Assembly: GCA_004346725.1 (NCBI GenBank)
Contig: SMDE01000006.1
Span: 339,553 to 403,552 of the forward strand
Reading direction: 5' to 3'
Length of the DNA stretch: 64,000 bases
Source: Phytobacter diazotrophicus
GTDB taxonomy: Bacteria; Pseudomonadota; Gammaproteobacteria; Enterobacterales; Enterobacteriaceae
Both the position numbers and the translations under genes were made by a program. The notes beneath the pieces were generated by a model. The model ran no database searches and was not told the origin of the DNA. It saw only the letters and a list, made by a program, of their open reading frames with translations. Shown in pieces: positions 56,870-64,000 of this stretch (positions are counted from its first letter, which is position 1; each line of letters opens with the position of its first letter).

Positions 56870-57457
56870 ATGAGCCGTGGAAGACCACGCGAGTTTGACC
56901 GTACAGAAGCGCTGAACCAGGCGATGAAAATCTTCTGGCAGAAGGGCTATACCGCCACGTCCATGAACGATTTATACGAGGCGATGGGTATTAAATCTCC
57001 CAGTCTGTATGCGGCGTTTGGCAGTAAAGAGGATTTATACGAAGAGGTATTGCTGCACTACGAGCAGTCCGTTGCGCCGGTTATCTGGGGGCATATGACC
57101 AGCGAACCGTCGCCGCGTCAGGCGGTGTGGCTGTGGCTGGAGCGTTCTGCCGACATGCTGACGCAGACCGATATGCCGCACGGTTGTATGGTCACACTCT
57201 CGGCGGTAGGCAGCGAAGGTAATGACAGGCTGGGCGACCTGGTGCGTCGCATGCGTGCTGCGGGTTTTTCCCTGTTAAAAACGCGGCTGGAGCAGGCGCA
57301 AAAACAGGGTGATTTGCCCGGTTCGGTGGATGTCGAGGCGCTGACGCGCCTCTATGTCAGTATTCAGCAGGGGATGTCGATTCAGGCCCGCGATGGCGCG
57401 AGCCGTGAAATCTTGCTGAGCATTGCCCGCTCCGCCATGGCCTTATGGCCTGCCTGA
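56870..57457 (+). CDS. TetR/AcrR-family regulator
   Basis: The protein has 195 residues from the ATG at 56870, preceded by GGAGG. It starts SRGRPREFDRTEALNQAMKI, then the helix-turn-helix TATSMNDLYEAMGIKSPSLY and AFGSKEDLYEEVLLHY. The C-terminal part contains DMPHGCMVTLSAVGSEGND, a TetR subgroup related to YbiH/AcuR/NemR-like proteins with a possible redox-sensitive cysteine. The two palindromes in the gap before it probably mediate autoregulation and control of the divergent SDR gene. Confidence 0.87.
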   Translation: MSRGRPREFDRTEALNQAMKIFWQKGYTATSMNDLYEAMGIKSPSLYAAFGSKEDLYEEVLLHYEQSVAPVIWGHMTSEPSPRQAVWLWLERSADMLTQTDMPHGCMVTLSAVGSEGNDRLGDLVRRMRAAGFSLLKTRLEQAQKQGDLPGSVDVEALTRLYVSIQQGMSIQARDGASREILLSIARSAMALWPA

Positions 57458-57458
57458 A

Positions 57459-58547
57459 TCAGCGGGTAAAATGTTCGACTTTTTCAAACGCTGCGCGCAG
57501 CGTGGCGGGAGTAAGCTCGCCCGGCAGATAGTGAATGGATTCGACCGGGCGCAGGGTATGGGCAATCACCCGCTCCAGCTCGTCATGATTGTTGATGTCC
57601 ACCTCCAGGGCTGCCAGCGTGGTGGGCAGGTTAAAACGCTTATAGGCGTTCACGAGCTGCGCCAGCACATCATCCTGACCGAGTAGGGCGCTTTGCACCA
57701 GAATACCGTAGGCTACTTTTGTGCCGTGCAGGAATTTCTCTGTTTGCGGCAATACTGTCAGACCGTTGTGAACGGCGTGCGCCGCGGCAACACGGGTATA
57801 GCGCTCGCCGAGCCCGCCCACCATACCGCCACCGGCGATAATCGCATCCACCACGTCACGAAACGCCTGCGTCACGTCGCCACGCGCCTGATCCGCCAGC
57901 GCTTCTTCGCTACTGGCGAGTAGCACATCGCGAATCGCCAGCGCGTTATTAATCCCCAGACGTACCGTCAGCGGCAGCTTTTCCGGCACAGGTGCCAGCA
58001 CCACCGCTTCATACCATTTCGCGAGTGTATCGCCGATCCCCGCCAGCAGATATTCCGCAGGGGCATTAAGGATGATCTGCGGTTCGACCAGCACCAGGAA
58101 ATTGGCGTCATCGAAAATCTCGAACTGTAGCGCCTGACCAGCGTCGTTGTACCAGACGGAGAGCGGCGTCCAGGCAGCACAGGTTGCCGCAATGGTCGGA
58201 ATTGCCACCACGGGCAAACCTAAACGACGCGCCACCGCTTTGGCTGTATCCAGCAGGGCGCCGCCGCCTACGCCTATCACGACCGCGCGATCGTCACCGG
58301 ACAACTGCGCCAGCTCCGCCACGTCATGCTCGCTGCAATGGCCTTTGAACAACAGATGCTTCGCGCCCGGTGCGTTAAAGCCCTCCGGCAGGAACGGACG
58401 CGCCCCTTCAATGGCGCGCTCGCCGTAAATCCACACCGCACGGGAAAGTTGCTCAGCCGTATAAAAATCATGGAGATGCGCGAGACTTCCCGCGTGTGAG
58501 AAATAGTTAGCCGGGCCGGTGACGACGCGAATATTGGTGTTGCTCAT
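57459..58547 (-). CDS. ybdH: YbdH/HcxA, hydroxycarboxylate dehydrogenase
   Basis: The 362-residue enzyme is of the iron-dependent alcohol dehydrogenase/glycerol dehydrogenase family. It has VIGVGGGALLDTAKAVARRL for cofactor binding, VAIPTIAATCAAWTPLSVWY, and the metal-binding histidines in AAAHAVHNGLTVL and EKFLHGTKVAYG. E. coli YbdH reduces 2-oxobutanoate and 2-oxoglutarate. Its position after cstA-ybdD is conserved. An array of three eight-base MetJ-like boxes lies upstream, consistent with reported MetJ control of ybdH in E. coli. Confidence 0.9.
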   Translation of the reverse strand: MSNTNIRVVTGPANYFSHAGSLAHLHDFYTAEQLSRAVWIYGERAIEGARPFLPEGFNAPGAKHLLFKGHCSEHDVAELAQLSGDDRAVVIGVGGGALLDTAKAVARRLGLPVVAIPTIAATCAAWTPLSVWYNDAGQALQFEIFDDANFLVLVEPQIILNAPAEYLLAGIGDTLAKWYEAVVLAPVPEKLPLTVRLGINNALAIRDVLLASSEEALADQARGDVTQAFRDVVDAIIAGGGMVGGLGERYTRVAAAHAVHNGLTVLPQTEKFLHGTKVAYGILVQSALLGQDDVLAQLVNAYKRFNLPTTLAALEVDINNHDELERVIAHTLRPVESIHYLPGELTPATLRAAFEKVEHFTR

Positions 58548-58582
58548 TTGTTGTGTCCTTGTGTACTATCGCTAACCTGATG

Positions 58583-58606
58583 TTATGTCTGGACATCCGG
58601 ATGGCT
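58583..58606 (-). promoter_or_regulatory. Putative MetJ box array upstream of ybdH
   Basis: Read on the minus strand, AGCCATCC-GGATGTCC-AGACATAA forms three consecutive eight-base units, each matching the MetJ consensus AGACGTCT at about five positions. It lies 36 bases upstream of the ybdH start. Confidence 0.55.
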
Positions 58607-58707
58607 AATATTATTTTGCTTTATCTTATGCCTTTTCTGTCGTTGCCAGTCAAGGCGGCCTATGAAAAATTCGTCAAATAAACTTATTTATCAGGAACTC
58701 GCGTCGG

Positions 58708-60210
58708 ATGAGCACTAACCACCTCGAAATGCGCACTATCAGCCTCGCGTTTGGCGGGTTCAGCGCATTGTCGCATGTTGATTTCACCCTGCGCGGCGGT
58801 TCCGTTCATGCACTCACGGGCGCGAACGGTGCAGGAAAATCGACCCTGATGGCGGTGTTGTGTGGCACGCATGACCACTACGAGGGCGAGATCGCCATCA
58901 ATAACCAGCCGGTCTCCATTCGCACCCCGCGTGACGCGAAACAGCTTGGTATTCATCTGGTGCAGCAGGAAGTGGACGTGGCGCTCATCCCCGGCCTGTC
59001 GATTGCTGAAAACATCATGCTCGACAGACTGGCAGAACCGGGGCACGCCTGGCACTGGGGCGAAGTGCGTAAACTCGCACAGGATGCCCTGGCACAACTG
59101 GATGTGTCGCTGGATGTGCGTCGCTCTATCGATACCTGCACCCTGGCGGAGAAGCAGCAAATCCTGCTGGCGCGCGCGTTGTCTCATCATTGCCGCTTTT
59201 TGATTCTGGATGAACCTACCGCGCCTCTCGATCAACACGAGAGCGAGCGCCTGTTCACCGTGGTGCGACGTCTGCAACAGCAGGGCATCGGCGTGGTGTT
59301 TATCTCCCACCGCATCCATGAACTGAAAGCGATTTGCGACACCCTGACCGTGCTGCGTGACGGCAAGCTCATTGAGTCTGGCCCGATGGCGGAACTGAGC
59401 GGCGAGCAAATCGTTGAGAAGATGCTCGGCCATGAACTGAGTGATATCTACCCGCCCAAGCGCCCGCCGCACAGCGATGAAGTGCTCTTGAGTATTGACG
59501 GCCTGCATGACGAGAAACTGCTAAAAGACATCTCTTTGCGCTTGCGCAAAGGGGAGATTCTGGGCATTGCCGGGCTGGCTGGCGCGGGTAAAACCGAGCT
59601 GTGCAAGGCGCTGTTTGGTGCGAGCAAAAGTAAAGTCACGCGCGGCGAGCTTAACAGTCAGCCGTGGCGACCACGCGACCCGGCGGATTCCGTATTACGC
59701 GGTATGGCGCTGGTGCCGGAAGAGCGGCGCAAAGAGGGCATCTTCATTGAAGAGCCTATTGCCATGAACCTTTCGGTGAGCGCGGACAACTCTTTTTCCC
59801 GCTGGAGCCTGTTCGGCCATCGTAAGTCCTGGCGTTGGGCGCAAGAAGTGATAACCCGCGTCGGCGTGCGCACTACCGGGCCGGGGCAGACCTTGCGTCG
59901 CCTGTCCGGCGGTAACCAGCAAAAAGTGGCGATTGGCAAATGGCTGCGCGGCAACGCCAACGTGGTGATTTTTGACGAGCCGACCAAAGGGGTCGATGTG
60001 AAAGCCAAAACCGACCTGTTCCAGTTGATTGACGGGCTGGCGCGGGAAGGAAAAGGCGTGATTTATGCCTCCGGGGAGTTTTCCGAACTGGTGGGCCTGT
60101 GCGACCGCATTTGTGTGCTCTGGGATGGGCGCATTGTCGCAGAAGTGAAGGGCGAGGAGGCCCGCGAAGAGACCTTACTTTATTTTTCCACCGGAGGAAC
60201 GGCAGCGTGA
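58708..60210 (+). CDS. Ribose-type ABC transporter 2, fused double ATPase
   Basis: The 500-residue RbsA/MglA-type ATPase has Walker A GANGAGKST (residues 38-46), Walker B FLILDEPTAPLD and the switch GVVFISHRIHELKAI in the first half. The second half has GLAGAGKTEL and LSGGNQQKVAIGKWLR. The first-half signature is diverged (CTLAEKQQILLARAL), as is common in this family. The start codon is ATG. It heads the operon ATPase-permease-binding protein-LVIVD protein (58708-63675). No regulator gene is adjacent; the divergent neighbour is ybdH. Confidence 0.92.
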   Translation: MSTNHLEMRTISLAFGGFSALSHVDFTLRGGSVHALTGANGAGKSTLMAVLCGTHDHYEGEIAINNQPVSIRTPRDAKQLGIHLVQQEVDVALIPGLSIAENIMLDRLAEPGHAWHWGEVRKLAQDALAQLDVSLDVRRSIDTCTLAEKQQILLARALSHHCRFLILDEPTAPLDQHESERLFTVVRRLQQQGIGVVFISHRIHELKAICDTLTVLRDGKLIESGPMAELSGEQIVEKMLGHELSDIYPPKRPPHSDEVLLSIDGLHDEKLLKDISLRLRKGEILGIAGLAGAGKTELCKALFGASKSKVTRGELNSQPWRPRDPADSVLRGMALVPEERRKEGIFIEEPIAMNLSVSADNSFSRWSLFGHRKSWRWAQEVITRVGVRTTGPGQTLRRLSGGNQQKVAIGKWLRGNANVVIFDEPTKGVDVKAKTDLFQLIDGLAREGKGVIYASGEFSELVGLCDRICVLWDGRIVAEVKGEEAREETLLYFSTGGTAA

Positions 60211-61202
60211 GCAAAGCCCTTTCAGTTAAGGCTGCGGTGTCATCCCGTCAGCAGTTTTTCGATTTTCTTTATAAATGGGGCATGCTGCTGACGGTGGTCG
60301 CGCTGGTCGTCATCTTCGGTCTGGCATCGGATAACTTCCTCGACCCGTTCAACATCATCAACATCTTACGCTCCATCGCCATCGTCACGGTAATTGGGGT
60401 GGGGGTCTCCATTTCGCTGACTATCGGTGGTTTCGATCTGTCCGTCGGTTCAACCGCTTCACTGGCAAACGCGCTGGTGATTTCACTCTTCGTCTGGCAT
60501 GGCTTTGGTACCACCGAAGCCATTCTGGTGACGCTGGCGCTCTGTACGCTGGTAGGGCTGTTTAACGCGTTTTTAATTGTGGTGCTGCGTATTCCCGACA
60601 TGCTGGCGACGCTCGGCAGCCTGTTTGTGATTCAGGGCGTGGCGATGACCTACAGCTATGGCGGTTCGATCACCGAAAACATGGTGCTACCGAGTGGCGA
60701 CATGGCAGAAGGGGCGATCCCGGCGGCGTTTGGTTTGCTCGGCCAGGTGCCGACCATTGTCATCATCATGCTGGCGGTGACCATTGTGGCGCAGCTTGGC
60801 CTGTCGCTGACCACCCACGGGCGCCGTATGTATGCCATTGGCGGCAACCCGGAAGCGGCGCGTTTATCCGGTATTCGCACCACCCGTTACAAAGTGGCGG
60901 CCTATGTGATTGCCTCACTGCTGGCGGGCTTAGGCGGTATTCTGCTGGCTTCGCGCATTGGTTCTTCGCAGGTGAACGCCGGTGGCGGCTACCTGATGGA
61001 TGCGGTTGCGGCGGCGTGGATTGGCTTTTCGCTGGCCGGTTCCGGCAAGCCGAATGCGCTCGGCACGCTGGTGGGGGCAGTGATTCTCGGCGTGCTCTCT
61101 AACGGACTGGTGATGCTCTCCGTGCCGTATTACGCCATGGACATTATTAAGGGGCTGGTGCTGGCCGGTGCCCTTGCGTTGACTTACTTCCAGCGTCGTT
61201 AA
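60207..61202 (+). CDS. Ribose-type ABC transporter 2, permease
   Basis: The protein has 331 residues from a GTG at 60207, preceded by GGAGGAAC and overlapping the ATPase stop by four bases. Hallmarks are GVGVSISLTIGGFDLSVGST, FNAFLIVVLRIPDMLATLGS, YAIGGNPEAARLSGIRTTRY and VAAAWIGFSLAGSGKPNALG. About eight to ten membrane helices are expected. The usual ILGG motif near the C-terminus is AWIGFS here, a change seen in part of the family. Confidence 0.9.
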   Translation: MSKALSVKAAVSSRQQFFDFLYKWGMLLTVVALVVIFGLASDNFLDPFNIINILRSIAIVTVIGVGVSISLTIGGFDLSVGSTASLANALVISLFVWHGFGTTEAILVTLALCTLVGLFNAFLIVVLRIPDMLATLGSLFVIQGVAMTYSYGGSITENMVLPSGDMAEGAIPAAFGLLGQVPTIVIIMLAVTIVAQLGLSLTTHGRRMYAIGGNPEAARLSGIRTTRYKVAAYVIASLLAGLGGILLASRIGSSQVNAGGGYLMDAVAAAWIGFSLAGSGKPNALGTLVGAVILGVLSNGLVMLSVPYYAMDIIKGLVLAGALALTYFQRR

Positions 61203-61220
61203 TTATTCAGGGGATAACAG

Positions 61221-62285
61221 ATGAAAAAGATAGCACTCTCTTTACTGACGCTGGGATTACTGAGCGCGCTGCCGGGTTATGCGGCGACGCCTGCCCCGGT
61301 TCCGGACGCCATTGCTAACCATAGCGGCCCGATTCGCATTGCGCTGATCCGTAACCTCGGTTCCGATGACAACACCACCCAGTTTGTGTCCGGCGCGTTG
61401 CAGGAAGGCAAAAAACTCGGGTTTAAAATCAGCACCTTCCTGAGCAACGGCGATGACGCTAAGTTCCAGGACTTCGTGAACCAGGCCATCACCCAGAAAT
61501 ATGATGGCATCATCCTCTCGCAGGGCCGTGATCCGTACTCCACTGCGCTGATTAAAAAAGCGGTCGATGCCGGGATCAAAGTCTCGGTGTTCGATACCGC
61601 TGTGAACGGTGAAATCCCTGGCGTGACCGTCACCCAGCAGGACGATGCCTCTCTGACCAAACTCTCCTTTGGCGCGCTGGCTAAAGACTTCAACGGCAAA
61701 GCCAACATCATCAAGCTGTGGGTCGCCGGTTTCCCGCCAATGGAGCGCCGTCAGGCCGCCTATGCTGAATTGCTGAAAGAGTATCCGGGCATTAAAGAGC
61801 TGGAATCTATTGGCGCGGTCTCTTCCGACGTGCAGGGCGATACCGCCAACAAAGTGGGCGCGGTGCTGGCGAAATACCCGAAAGGGCAGATTGATGCTAT
61901 CTGGGGTACCTGGGATGCCTTTAGCCAGGGGGCCTATAAAGCGCTGAAAGAGAACGGCCGTACCGAGATTAAGCTCTACAGCATCGATGTGTCTAACCAG
62001 GATCTGCAACTGATGCGCGAGTCCAACAGCCCGTGGAAAGTGAGCGTGGCGGTGGATCCGAAGCTGATTGGCGCGACCAACGTGCGTCTGGTTGCCAACA
62101 AGATTGCCGGCGAACAGACCCCTGCGACCTACGACTTTAAAGCCGCCGCCATTCCACAGGCGCTGCTGGCGGCGCAGCCGGGGGCGGTGAACGTGGCATC
62201 ACTGGCGAAAATCATCCCAGGCTGGGGCCAGACCGAAGACTTTATCGCGCCGTGGTTCGCTACCCTGGAAGCAAAAGCGAAGTAA
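61221..62285 (+). CDS. Ribose-type ABC transporter 2, periplasmic binding protein
   Basis: The 354-residue protein has a signal peptide (KKIALSLLTLGLLSALPGYA, cleaved before ATPAP). The mature part is a Peripla_BP_4 domain: RIALIRNLGSDDNTTQFVSG, DGIILSQGRDPYSTALIKKA, KVSVFDTAVNGEIPGVTVTQ and IDAIWGTWDAFSQGAYKALK. It is longer than RbsB (about 296) and somewhat diverged, so the ligand may not be a simple hexose or pentose. Aromatic residues in the pocket loops (WGTWDAF) favour sugar binding. Confidence 0.88.
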   Translation: MKKIALSLLTLGLLSALPGYAATPAPVPDAIANHSGPIRIALIRNLGSDDNTTQFVSGALQEGKKLGFKISTFLSNGDDAKFQDFVNQAITQKYDGIILSQGRDPYSTALIKKAVDAGIKVSVFDTAVNGEIPGVTVTQQDDASLTKLSFGALAKDFNGKANIIKLWVAGFPPMERRQAAYAELLKEYPGIKELESIGAVSSDVQGDTANKVGAVLAKYPKGQIDAIWGTWDAFSQGAYKALKENGRTEIKLYSIDVSNQDLQLMRESNSPWKVSVAVDPKLIGATNVRLVANKIAGEQTPATYDFKAAAIPQALLAAQPGAVNVASLAKIIPGWGQTEDFIAPWFATLEAKAK

Positions 62286-62296
62286 CGGATGCTTTC

Positions 62297-62400
62297 CCCC
62301 TCCCTCACCGGGAGGGTGGCCTGCTCTTCTTCCTGTCCTCAGGGGGAAGGCAGTTTGCTTTTCTCCCTCTCCCGTGGGAGAGGGTTGGGGTGAGGGCATC
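62297..62400. repeat. GAGAGGG-type palindromes between binding-protein and LVIVD genes
   Basis: A main copy at 62363-62396 (CTCCCTCTCCCGTGGGAGAG, then GGTTGGGGTGAGGG) is preceded by a degenerate hairpin (CCCTCACCGGGAGGG). They lie in the 145-base spacer inside the operon. Confidence 0.7.
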
Positions 62401-62430
62401 AGGCCGCGCCCCGGCTTAAAAGGAACAACA

Positions 62431-63675
62431 ATGGCAACTGAACTCCCACGCCCGGAATACAGCCGTAATATGCGGCTGATTGGTCATAGCGACCAGGGTG
62501 GACGCCCGGATGGCGTACAACTGATGGTGCATCGCGGCTATGCCTACATCGGCCACATGGTTTCGCAGGGCTTTTCTATTGTCGATGTGCGCGACCCCAA
62601 AAATCCCAAACCTGCAGGCTATGTTCCGGCCCCTCCCGGTACCTGGAACGTGCACTTGCAGGCGCATGACGATCTTCTGCTGGTGATCAACGCCCGCGAC
62701 CTCTTTGCTGACGCCCGCTTTGCCGATGAAAAAGTCTATTACACCCGCTCGGTGGGTGAGACGGTCAGTGACGTACAGGACAAAGGCTGGAGCGCCGGGC
62801 TGCGTATTTTTGATATCTCCACGCCGGACAAACCGCGTGAAATCAGCTTTCTGTCACTCAGCGGCATCGGTATTCACCGCATTTGGTATGTAGGCGGACG
62901 CTGGGCCTATGTCTCTGCGCTGATTGATGGCTTTACCGATTATATTTTCCTGACTATCGATCTGGCCGATCCGCATAAGCCGGAAGTGGCGGGGCGCTGG
63001 TGGCTGCCGGGGATGAACCAGGCGGCTGGCGAAACGCCGGACTGGGAGGCGGGGAAACGCTATGCGCTGCACCATGCGATTATCGCGGGCGATACCGCCT
63101 ACGGGAGCTGGCGCGACGGTGGGTTGACGCTGCTGGATGTGAAAGACCGCACTCAACCGACGCTCATTAGTCACCGCAACTGGAGCCCGCCGTTTGGCGG
63201 TGGCACCCATACCGCGCTGCCGTTGCCGGATCGTGATCTGCTGGTGGTGCTTGATGAAGCGGTGCTGGATAACCAGGAGGACGGTGAGAAGCTGATTTGG
63301 CTGTTTGATATTCGCGAACCGTCAAACCCGGTCAGTATCTCCACTTTCCCGCAGCCGGATGAGATTGACTATGTGGCGAAAGGGGCGCACTTCGGACCGC
63401 ATAACCTGCACGAAAACCGTCCGGGGAGCTTTATCAGTTCGACGCTGATTTTTGCCACTTATCAGAACGCCGGTGTGCGTGCCTATGATATTTCCAATCC
63501 CTATCGTCCGGTGGAAACCGGGGCGCTGGTGCCTGCCGCACCGGCGAAAATGATGGATACGCGTCCAGGCCGCCCGCAGGTGATCCAGTCCTGTGATGTG
63601 TTTGTGGATGCGCAGGGGGTGATTTACAGCACGGATTACAACGGCGGTTTGTCGGTGATTGAGTATCTGGGGTGA
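62431..63675 (+). CDS. LVIVD-repeat beta-propeller protein linked to the sugar ABC importer
   Basis: The protein has 414 residues from the ATG at 62431 (AGGAAC before it). It consists of repeated blades of the LVIVD type: GFSIVDVRDPKNPKPAGY, LRIFDISTPDKPREISFL, IFLTIDLADPHKPEVAGRWW, LTLLDVKDRTQPTLISHRNW, IWLFDIREPSNPVSISTF and VRAYDISNPYRPVETGAL. It has no signal peptide or membrane segment, so it should be cytoplasmic. Histidines at blade edges (RGYAYIGHM, HHAIIAGD, GGTHTALP, AHFGPHNLHENRPG) could form a metal or catalytic site. It follows an ABC importer in one operon, which suggests an enzyme acting on the imported compound. I know of no characterised close relative. Confidence 0.75.
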   Translation: MATELPRPEYSRNMRLIGHSDQGGRPDGVQLMVHRGYAYIGHMVSQGFSIVDVRDPKNPKPAGYVPAPPGTWNVHLQAHDDLLLVINARDLFADARFADEKVYYTRSVGETVSDVQDKGWSAGLRIFDISTPDKPREISFLSLSGIGIHRIWYVGGRWAYVSALIDGFTDYIFLTIDLADPHKPEVAGRWWLPGMNQAAGETPDWEAGKRYALHHAIIAGDTAYGSWRDGGLTLLDVKDRTQPTLISHRNWSPPFGGGTHTALPLPDRDLLVVLDEAVLDNQEDGEKLIWLFDIREPSNPVSISTFPQPDEIDYVAKGAHFGPHNLHENRPGSFISSTLIFATYQNAGVRAYDISNPYRPVETGALVPAAPAKMMDTRPGRPQVIQSCDVFVDAQGVIYSTDYNGGLSVIEYLG

Positions 63676-63680
63676 CACAA

Positions 63681-63751
63681 CCCTCACCCTAACCCTCTCC
63701 CTGAGGGAGAGGGGATCGATCCGCACCCGCTTTTCTCCCTCTCCCTGTGGG
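63681..63751. repeat. GAGAGGG-type palindrome, interrupted by the insertion sequence
   Basis: One full palindrome lies at 63691-63714 (AACCCTCTCCCTGAGGGAGA). A second begins with TCTCCCTCTCCCTGTGGG and breaks off at about 63751, where the IS481-type end starts. Confidence 0.65.
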
Positions 63752-64000
63752 TGTACGGTCCGGAGACATAGTGAACGCTTGTTCGGGGACATGGTAGACA
63801 CTTACAACTGAGGCATAAGAACCCGTTTATGGAGTCACTTATGCCCTGGGATGCGAGAGATACCATGTCATTACGTTCTGAGTTTGTACTGTTCGCCTCG
63901 CAGGACGGGGCGAACCTCCGGGCACTCTGCCGTCATTTCAACATTTCGCCTTCCACCGGCTACAAGTGGCTTCGCCGGTGGACTGAGGACGGTGCAGCCG
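63752..64000 (+). mobile_element. IS481-family insertion sequence, left part
   Basis: The element begins at about 63752 with TGTACGG and two tandem 23-base repeats (63758-63780 and 63781-63803) sharing CGG-GACAT-GT-AC-CTT. These look like transposase-binding repeats of the left end. A transposase gene follows and runs off the window. The exact end cannot be fixed without the right end and the target duplication. Confidence 0.7.
63841..64000 (+). CDS. IS481-family transposase, N-terminal part (continues beyond window)
   Basis: The frame starts MPWDARDTMSLRSEFVLFAS and shows a helix-turn-helix (LRALCRHFNISPSTGYKWLR), which matches the N-terminus of IS481-type transposases. The DDE catalytic domain would follow outside the window. 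GGAG lies ten bases before the ATG. An alternative ATG is at 63865. About 53 residues are visible. Confidence 0.8.
   Translation, partial: MPWDARDTMSLRSEFVLFASQDGANLRALCRHFNISPSTGYKWLRRWTEDGAA

Overview
The window is chromosomal DNA from a member of the Enterobacteriaceae. The core gene order ramR-romA-ramA-ybdJ-ybdK, then entD-fepA-fes-ybdZ-entF-fepCGD-entS-fepB-entCEBAH-cstA-ybdD-ybdH, is that of the enterobactin region of enteric bacteria. A ram locus beside ybdJ/ybdK fits the Salmonella/Citrobacter/Klebsiella/Enterobacter group rather than E. coli K-12. I cannot resolve the genus from sequence alone.

Layout. (1) 1-8.1 kb: the 3' end of a Gfo/Idh/MocA oxidoreductase gene, a LacI-type regulator, an EamA exporter, an MFS exporter divergent from an XRE regulator, a PhzF-like protein and a YjbR-like protein. 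(2) 6.2-8.5 kb: the multidrug-resistance regulatory locus ramR-romA-ramA, with a perfect RamR palindrome lying on a near-consensus promoter. (3) 8.6-10 kb: ybdJ and ybdK. (4) 10.1-33.9 kb: an accessory block of about 24 kb between ybdK and entD. It holds a MocR-regulated amino-compound module (regulator, polar amino acid ABC importer, SDR, class III aminotransferase), hokE, a Dpp/Opp-type ABC operon, a second broken hokE copy, and a sugar-catabolic regulon (FGGY kinase, FucI-like isomerase, split transketolase, SorC-type regulator, ribose-type ABC importer with a DUF2291 lipoprotein). (5) 33.9-53.2 kb: the complete enterobactin biosynthesis, export, uptake and hydrolysis cluster, without fepE. 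(6) 53.5-58.6 kb: cstA-ybdD, an SDR/TetR pair and ybdH. (7) 58.7-63.7 kb: a second ribose-type ABC importer operon ending in a cytoplasmic LVIVD-repeat beta-propeller protein. (8) 63.75 kb to the end: the left end of an IS481-family insertion sequence.

How the genes work together. EntC, EntB and EntA make 2,3-dihydroxybenzoate. EntE, EntB and EntF, primed by EntD and helped by YbdZ and EntH, assemble enterobactin. EntS exports it, FepA/FepB/FepDGC reimport the ferric form, and Fes releases the iron. Fur-like sites lie in all three divergent promoter regions. The sugar regulon appears to be one pathway of import, isomerisation, phosphorylation and transketolase cleavage. Its two minus-strand operons carry nearly identical twin operator sequences. 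Its gene content fits the transketolase route of D-apiose catabolism, but the substrate is inferred. The MocR module shares a nine-base box upstream of the regulator/importer genes and of the SDR/aminotransferase genes.

Most unusual features: the two hokE copies, each with a LexA-like box, form direct repeats of about 0.4-0.5 kb around the Dpp/Opp-type operon, and the second copy has its coding core replaced by a palindromic element. The ABC importer plus LVIVD-protein operon is the best candidate for an undescribed function. REP-like and GAGAGGG-type palindromes fill most intergenic 3' spacers, and one REP encodes the C-terminus of EntS.
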